NCBI GenBank assembly: GCA_963788015.1
Contig: CAWBEY010000010.1
Span: 186,001 to 250,000 of the forward strand
From: JBBRHH01 sp963788015
GTDB lineage: Bacteria; Planctomycetota; Phycisphaerae; Tepidisphaerales; Tepidisphaeraceae
Direction: 5' to 3'
DNA length: 64,000 nucleotides
Shown: positions 58,211 to 64,000 of the stretch, in pieces
Layout of the letters: every line of letters starts with the position of its first letter
Numbering within the stretch: the stretch's first letter is position 1
Program-made: the position numbers and the translations under genes
The notes under the pieces: generated by a model
Seen by the model: only the letters and a program-made list of their open reading frames with translations
Database searches by the model: none
Told to the model about the DNA's origin: nothing

Positions 58211-58929
58211 TTCTTGGGTGGGCGTGGGGTGGCATGGGGTATGGCGCAATTTGTAATCTTTGGGAGACCGAGTCGCACTTAAATTGAGCGGCGGCGGTTT
58301 GTCAGTTGTCAAAAGCCGCACTTAATGGTGTTTGCATAGTTTGGGTAAGGGGGGCAAGCAGCCGCTGGGCGGTTGGTCGGGTTTTCCGGCAGTCTTGGCG
58401 GTCTTCGTCAACTAATCCATGGGTTATCAGTATTGGAAATTGAGGCATCATGAACTTAATGGGGTTGGGTGGGTGGCCGATAGAAACCGTGGCATGATTG
58501 CTGCTAAGTGTGCGTAAGTGCGTCTTGGAAGTAGCGATTAGAGTTGATTTGCTTGTGGATTTTGTGGGCGTTATATTGTTTGGTAGTCACACGCCGGCTT
58601 GGAAACCGGGTTTTGCGTTGAGCAGAATGGTGTGCTGGAGATGGGAGAGAAAATGCATCAGGTTCAAGTAAACAATTCGTTTAGGGCTTGACCTTCATTC
58701 CCATCATTGTGAAGCCGTCGTCAACAGTGGCTCGTGGGCAGGAGTGTTGACGTGGCGCGGGCGTTCTTCCGGGACGCGGCGCGGCTTCTTTAGATTTAAA
58801 CATGGTTGCGTGCGAGGCTTGGATAGGGCCTTGGGCGTGATCCACGGCTGTTGTTCAGGCAGGGCGCCATGTTGGCGTTTGGCTTGAGCAGAGTTTCACT
58901 ACACGGCTTGGCCGTGAAGGAGCTTCCCT
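58211..58929. other. Intergenic region upstream of the exopolysaccharide module
   Basis: These 719 bases carry no supported gene. The stretch is less GC-rich than its flanks and contains no clear repeat. It probably holds promoter and leader sequence for the Asp/His-rich protein and the following operon. Confidence 0.5.
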
Positions 58930-59297
58930 ATGGCACAAAAGCCAGTACGGAAGAACGTGCGCCGCTGCGCACGCGAGAGAGGCCTCTCTTTGCGGCAATT
59001 GGTTTTGCCGCCCTCAGCACGTTGGGAGTTGCGTTTACGGCATCGCCCGCAAGTGCTGGTGGACTGTTTGAGTGCCGTCCGATTTGCTCGGTTACCCCGC
59101 CGCAGTGCCGCAGCCCCAAAGATCCGGGCGACGGCGATCACGACAAGGATGACCGTGGCAAGAAGGACGACGACGACCATGGCAAGAAGAAGGATTGCGA
59201 TGACCATGGCAACAAGGACGGCGATGACCACGGCAAGTCGAAAGACTCCGATGATCATGGCAAGTCTGGAGACAAAGACGACAAGGGACATCACTGA
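58930..59297 (+). CDS. Exported Asp/His/Lys-repeat protein
   Basis: This is a predicted secreted protein of about 122 residues after frame repair. AAGGAG six bases before ATG 58930 supports the start MAQKPVRKNVRRCARE, a basic n-region. After a frame break near 58978 the signal core FAAIGFAALSTLGVAFTASPASA follows. The mature protein has two Cys-containing segments (FECRPICSVTPPQC) and then a series of DDHGKKKD-type repeats, about five in all. This composition suggests metal (Zn, Ni, Cu) or calcium binding, or interaction with polysaccharide. It sits just upstream of the exopolysaccharide genes. The family is unknown. Confidence 0.6.
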
Positions 59298-59427
59298 TGT
59301 CCCCGTCGCGGCACTCTTAAATGCCGCATCGCACGCATGACTTGGTAGCGGCCACTATGGCAGCGCCCTGGTGGCCGCTGCCGAGCATGTGCATGAAACC
59401 AGCTGCGCGCACTGCGCACGTAAGGAA

Positions 59428-61741
59428 ATGAGCATCGTGCAAAACCAACATTCGCAGAACCTGCAAGCCATGACGACGGCTGAACCGACGTTTGACACCG
59501 GGCGGGTTGCGCCGATGTCGAGCACGTTGTACAAGACCATCGTGTCGATGTGCTGGCGGCATCGCTGGCCGATCCTGATCAGCACGGTGAGCGCGCTGGT
59601 GATCGCGATGGCATACCTGCTGATCGCAACGCCGATCTACACGTGCAGCGCATCGCTCTATGTGCAGCAGACGGGGCCGAAGCTTTTGACGGACACAGCG
59701 CCCCGCGGAGACAGGGCCGACAGTTATCTTTTTACGCAGACGGATGTTTTGAAGTCGAGCTCGGTGCTTTCGACGGCGCTGGATCAGTCGGCGGCGTGGA
59801 AGCTGAAGACGTTTCATAAGGTAAACAACCTTCTCCGCTACATGCAGGAGGAGTCGATCTATCGGGTTGATGTGGGCAAGAAGAGCGATGTGCTGACGAT
59901 CAGCCTGGATTCGCCGTACCCGGCCGAGGCATCGCAGGTGGTCAACAACATCGTGGATTCGTACATCAACTACGAATCCAAGCAGAACAAGACGACGGCG
60001 AGCGAAGTGCTGAAGCTGCTGCAAAGCGAGCGCGCGAACCTGGACACAGAACGGGCGCGGCTGCTGAAGGCGATGCTCGATTTTAAGAAGAATAACGGGG
60101 CGCTTTCTCTGCAGGATGACAAGGGGCATGAGAAGAAGAACATCATTCTGGAACGGCTGGCGCGCTTGTCAGACTCGCTGACGCAGATTGAGCTGAACGA
60201 AGCCAAGGCGCTGGCGGAGCGCGATGTGGCCAAGGCGATGCTGGGGGACCCGAAGTTGATCAGCGCATACGTGGAATCGCTTGAGGCCAAGGGGAATGAC
60301 GCGATGGACCGGGAATATGGGGAGTTGCGGGCGCAGCTGCGACAGCATGAATTGGAGATGACGCTGAACAGCCTGCGCTATTCCGAGAACCATCGGAACA
60401 TGATCGAGGCGCAGGCGCAGATGGCGCAGTTGAGGGGGATGATTACAGCGAAAGAACGGCAACTGGCCGAGGCGCACTTCAACCAGATCAATAAGGAGCT
60501 GGAGGCGTTCAAGGCGTCGGAAACGGACATTCGGGCTACTTACAAAGAGCAGCAGCAACTGGCGATGGATTTGAACGCTCGGGCGACGGAATACGAGCGT
60601 CTTGAAGCGGACGTGCAGCGGACCGAACGCCAATGCGATCTGGTGGACGCGGATAAAAGAAGTGAACGTGACGCAGGACAGCGGCGCGCTGAACATCCAG
60701 GTGCTGGAGCCGGCGCATATTGAAAACGAAGACAAGCCCACGCGGCCCCGGCGGGCATTGACGGTGGCGTGCTGGCTGATGCTGGGGATGCTGGCTGGGT
60801 TTGGGTTTGCGTTCACGAAAGAGCAGTTCGACCGTTACCTGCGGTCGGCGGAAGACCTGGAAGTGTCGCTGTCGATCTCGGTGCTGGGCGTGGTGCCCAG
60901 GATTCTGGGAGGCAGCGTGACCGACAAGGGGCAGAGCCTGCACTTGCAGCCGACGTCGCTCGTGGCGGAGGCGTTCCGCACGATTCGGACGGCCCTTTGT
61001 TTTGCCAAGGGTGGAGAAACCGCCAAGACGATTCTGTTTACTTCGCCCGAGCCTGGAGATGGAAAGTCGATGACGGCGAGCAACGTGGCAATTGCGCTGG
61101 CGCAGGCCGGCCACCGCACGCTGCTGATTGACGCGGATTTGCGCAAGCCGACGCAGCATGACATTTTCAAATTCGACAAGACCAGCGGGCTGTCGCGCGT
61201 GATGGCGCGGCAGCAGAAGCTGCGTGAAGCGATACAGCACACGGCTGTTCCCGATCTTGACCTGTTGGCGTGCGGGCCGCTTCCGAGCAATCCGTCGGAG
61301 ATTCTTAATGGCCGACGGTTTGCGAAGATGATGGTGGCGCTGAGCCGGACGTACGACAAGATTGTGATTGACTCGCCGCCGGTGGGTGCGGTGTCGGACG
61401 CGCGGATTCTGGCGGCGTCGGCGGATTTGACGGTGCTGGTGGTGCGCTGCGGGAAGTCATCACGCAAGGCGAGCATGCTGTCGATGAATGGGCTGACGGG
61501 CGTGGGCGCGAACCTGGTGGGGGCGATCCTGAACGATGTGACGGAAGACGCCGAACAGTACGGGTACGGCTCGTATGGCCTGGAAGGCCGGAGCAGCCGC
61601 ACGGCGCTTCTACCCGCGGCTTCGGCTGAAGCCAATGGCAACGGCAATGGAATGAACGGGGGATTGAACGGGAAGTCGAACGGATTTCATCACGATCTGC
61701 CCCGCGAGGAAGAAGCACCCGTTCTGGCTCGCCGCGACTGA
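59428..61741 (+). CDS. Polysaccharide co-polymerase / BY-kinase (Wzc/ExoP-like)
   Basis: This is a tyrosine autokinase that controls polysaccharide chain length and export, about 770 residues. The N-terminal Wzz-type part has a TM (WPILISTVSALVIAMAYLL) and a periplasmic coiled coil (LQSERANLDTERARLLKAML). The cytoplasmic BY-kinase has Walker A SPEPGDGKSMTASN, A' TLLIDADLRKPTQ and Walker B IVIDSPPVGA. The C-terminal tail has a short Tyr cluster (YGYGSYGLEG). A frame break near 60640 separates the two TM-linked parts. ATG 59428 is favoured by an AAGGA just upstream, although the longer frame from 59371 or an ATG at 59470 are possible. Two downstream genes complete the module. Confidence 0.87.
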
Positions 61742-61760
61742 ACGTTATTAAGTGACACTC

Positions 61761-62597
61761 ATGCGTGAAGTATTGAGAAACAGTTTCTTGTCGAGTCAGC
61801 AGGATCAACGCCTGTCGCCGCCGGTGGCCGGTTACATTGATCTGCACTGCCACTGCCTGCCCGGCATCGACGATGGGCCGGCCACGCTGGACGGGGCGCT
61901 TGCGCTTTGCCGGGCGTTGTGTGCCGACGGCGTGAGCACGGTGATCGCGACCCCCCACCAGTTGGGGCGATATGAAGGCCGCAATCGGGCATCGGATGTG
62001 CGAGAAGCCGTTGCGGCATTGCGGAACGCGCTGGAGGCCAGCGGCATTCCACTTTCCATCGAGCCGGGCGCTGAAGTGCGCCTGGATGGCTCGATCACTC
62101 AGCTTCTGGAGCGCGACCAAATTTTGACGCTTGCTGATGGGATGTCGGATCTGCTGCTGGAACTTCCGAGGGACACGTACATTGACCCGCTGCCGATTAT
62201 TGAGCGGATGGCGGCGCGGGGGGTGCGGGTTTTGATCTCGCATCCGGAGCGTTATCCGATCGTGGATCGCAGGCCTGACCTTGTGCGCACGTGGCTTGAC
62301 CACGGGGCGGGGGTGGTGCTGACGGCGGGGAGTTTGGCGGGGGACTTTGGGTCGGCCGCCAGCCGGATCGCGTGGGAGCTGATTAGTGCGGATGAAAGTA
62401 TTTTTGTGGCGACGGATGCGCACGATGTTTCGCGTCGGCCGCCGCGCATGTCGGTGGCATTTGCGCTGATCGAGCAGCGCCTGGGGCATGCGGCCGCCCG
62501 AAGCCTTTGCATCGACAACCCGCACCGCATTTTGCGTCGGCGCAAGGTGGATGCGGCGATTCGCATCCATCAACGGGAGGATCGCCATGCGAACTAG
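61761..62597 (+). CDS. CpsB/YwqE-type PHP tyrosine phosphatase
   Basis: This phosphatase of the PHP metal-dependent superfamily dephosphorylates the BY-kinase and so completes the chain-length control cycle. The motifs are YIDLHCHCLPGIDDGP, VIATPHQLG, LISHPERYP and FVATDAHDVSRRPP. The last three supply the metal ligands. ATG 61761 and an in-frame GTG at 61752 are both possible starts. The 3' end overlaps the next gene by 11 bases. The frame is intact. It follows the BY-kinase with about 20 bases between them, so the pair is almost certainly co-translated. Confidence 0.9.
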   Translation: MREVLRNSFLSSQQDQRLSPPVAGYIDLHCHCLPGIDDGPATLDGALALCRALCADGVSTVIATPHQLGRYEGRNRASDVREAVAALRNALEASGIPLSIEPGAEVRLDGSITQLLERDQILTLADGMSDLLLELPRDTYIDPLPIIERMAARGVRVLISHPERYPIVDRRPDLVRTWLDHGAGVVLTAGSLAGDFGSAASRIAWELISADESIFVATDAHDVSRRPPRMSVAFALIEQRLGHAAARSLCIDNPHRILRRRKVDAAIRIHQREDRHAN

Positions 62598-64000
62598 TTT
62601 CGCAAGCAAATCCTCCGGGCCTGGGGCGCTTGGTTATATCGACGCCTGCATCGAGGGGACGCTGTACGCGCTGCTGGCGTTCATGCCGTTTGCGTTCGGC
62701 GTGGTGGCGGCGTGGAGTGAGGCGATTGTGGTGGGCGGGGCGGCGGTGATCGCGGTGGGGCTGGTTGCGCGACAGTTTGTTAAGTCTGACGAATCGCCGT
62801 GGACCTGGGCGTACGTTCCTATTTTGCTTTTCATCCTGGTGGCGATCTTTCAGATTACCCCCCTACCGGCAGCGCTGGTGGGACTGATTTCGCCGCACAC
62901 GCTGTCATTGAAATCGAGCTTGCTGAGCGATGTGCCGGGGGCGTCGGAGTCTCTGAAGCATTTGACGCTGAGCTTTTACCCGCTGGCAACGCGCCATGAT
63001 CTTGTGGTGATATTCGTGGCCACGGTTGTGTTTGTCACCGTGCTGAACGTCTATCGCCAGGCCGGCAGGATGAAGCGGTTGCTGGTGGTTATCGCGGCCA
63101 TCGGGGGGGCGGTGGGTTTGCTGGCCCTGCTTCAAAACCTCACTGGTACCGACAAGATTTACTGGTGGTTTGCGGCTCCCAAGGGGGCACGGTCTGGACC
63201 GTTTGTGAACTACAGCCATTACGCGCAGTTTATGAACCTGTCGATGGGAGCGATGCTGGCGCTGCTGCTGACGCTGACGACCAAGAGCAACGCCAATGAT
63301 GGGCGCGATCCGGCGTTTTGGTTTAAGGCAGCGCTGATGGGCGGGCTGATCATCGGCGTCGCCACGATTTTGTTGTCGATGAGTCGGGGGGGCGTGATTT
63401 CGATGCTGGCGGGTTTCCTGCTGCTGGGGACGCTGCTGATTCGCCGCGGCATGAATCGGGGGTTTGGGTGGGCGATTGGGCTGTCGGCGCTGGTGGCGCT
63501 GGTTGTGGTGGTGACGGTTGGGTTCGATTCGTTTTACGACAAGATGGCGACGTTCAAGGGGGCCGACCCGTCGTCGGGGCGGATGCAGATTTATCGGGAC
63601 ATCCTGGCATCGGCGCGGAAGTTCCCGGTGTTTGGCATGGGGCTCGGGGCGCACAAGATGACGTACCCGATGCTGGACGGGTCGACCAACCCGCTCCTGC
63701 TGGAGTATGCCGACAGCGACTACTTTCAGTTGCTGGAGGAGATGGGGGTGCTTGGTCTGGTTCTTGCGCTCGCGTTCGCGTGCATTGTCTGGAAACATTT
63801 TGTGCGCTGCATTGGCTCGGCCTCTTCGGCGAAGCGGATGGCGGCCGCGGGGCTGGGGTATGGACTGCTGGCGGTGATGACGCAGAGCATGACGGATTAT
63901 GGACAGCACTTGCCGTCGATTGCCTGCCTGACGGCCGTCACCTGCGCACTGCTGATTAACGTAGCCAAAAGCGGCCGGCGGACAACCACACCGTTGCCGC
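62587..64000 (+). CDS. O-antigen ligase / polymerase-like membrane protein, 3' end cut by window
   Basis: This is a multi-TM protein of the Wzy/WaaL superfamily, still open at the window's end after about 471 codons. About ten hydrophobic helices are seen (ALLAFMPFAFGVVAAW, LVVIAAIGGAVGLLALLQ, ALMGGLIIGVATILLSMSRGGV, and more). The periplasmic loop and conserved region has RSGPFVNYSHYAQ (an FxNxNHxA-like motif) and GAHKMTYPMLDGSTNP. Such proteins join or polymerise polysaccharide units. GGAGG is seven bases before ATG 62587, which lies inside the end of the phosphatase gene (11-base overlap). Together with the previous two genes it forms an exopolysaccharide module that continues past the window. 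Confidence 0.85.
   Translation, partial: MRTSFASKSSGPGALGYIDACIEGTLYALLAFMPFAFGVVAAWSEAIVVGGAAVIAVGLVARQFVKSDESPWTWAYVPILLFILVAIFQITPLPAALVGLISPHTLSLKSSLLSDVPGASESLKHLTLSFYPLATRHDLVVIFVATVVFVTVLNVYRQAGRMKRLLVVIAAIGGAVGLLALLQNLTGTDKIYWWFAAPKGARSGPFVNYSHYAQFMNLSMGAMLALLLTLTTKSNANDGRDPAFWFKAALMGGLIIGVATILLSMSRGGVISMLAGFLLLGTLLIRRGMNRGFGWAIGLSALVALVVVVTVGFDSFYDKMATFKGADPSSGRMQIYRDILASARKFPVFGMGLGAHKMTYPMLDGSTNPLLLEYADSDYFQLLEEMGVLGLVLALAFACIVWKHFVRCIGSASSAKRMAAAGLGYGLLAVMTQSMTDYGQHLPSIACLTAVTCALLINVAKSGRRTTTPLP

Noticed and set aside
59100..59297. CRISPR-like or tandem DNA array
   Set aside because: The repeat is a protein-level DDHGK repeat with variable codons and no spacers.

Overview
The window looks like chromosomal DNA from a high-GC member of the Planctomycetota, most likely a Phycisphaerae-like lineage. 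The evidence is a pairing of an ECF sigma factor with a zinc-ribbon Ser/Thr kinase, a giant Ser/Thr kinase with a beta-propeller ectodomain, a PEP-CTERM protein, dockerin-type repeats, many lipoproteins, and isolated housekeeping genes (rpsR without its usual operon). The lineage is inferred from gene content, not measured. No rRNA, tRNA or CRISPR array was recognised.

A dominant technical feature is the number of frame breaks. About two dozen genes, including tig, hisS, nusA and leuC, continue in another frame after one-base gains or losses, while long genes such as infB and a 4.5-kb kinase are intact. I treat the broken genes as real genes hit by consensus indels and give reconstructed spans.

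Layout. 1-9 kb: partial dctA, a membrane-embedded patatin, an ECF sigma factor with its kinase, and leuC. 9-20 kb: giant kinase, cdsA, a small secreted Cys protein, larE, tig, hisS. 20-28 kb, minus strand: nusA-infB-ylxP-rbfA-(HhH-GPD protein)-hisG, preceded by a ugpC/msmK ABC ATPase. 28-34 kb, minus strand: a poorly characterised run with an alpha/beta hydrolase, a PTP-like lipoprotein, a membrane protein, a small helical protein, a lipoprotein and a secreted HExxE protein. 34-40 kb: pilT-like ATPase, MarR regulator, rpsR, small proteins, and a flavin-dependent halogenase-like enzyme. 40-46 kb, plus strand: heparinase II/III-like protein, Tat-exported FAD enzyme, class I aldolase. 46-57 kb, minus strand: S8/PEP-CTERM protease, two secreted proteins, and a translationally coupled trio (dockerin-bearing membrane protein, cohesin-like secreted protein, VIT-VWA lipoprotein). 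These are preceded by a secreted protein whose domain is shared with the giant kinase; a metallophosphoesterase, a membrane protein and a glutathione peroxidase follow. 57-64 kb, plus strand: YHYH protein, a Asp/His/Lys-repeat protein, and an exopolysaccharide module (BY-kinase, CpsB-type phosphatase, O-antigen-ligase-like protein running off the end).

The most interesting candidate system is the coupled dockerin / cohesin-like / VIT-VWA operon at 49.6-53.0 kb, which could assemble a surface complex. Also notable are repeat elements lying in frame inside two of its genes, distinct short-period repeats at many operon boundaries, and a change from a C-rich to a G-rich top strand near 38-45 kb.
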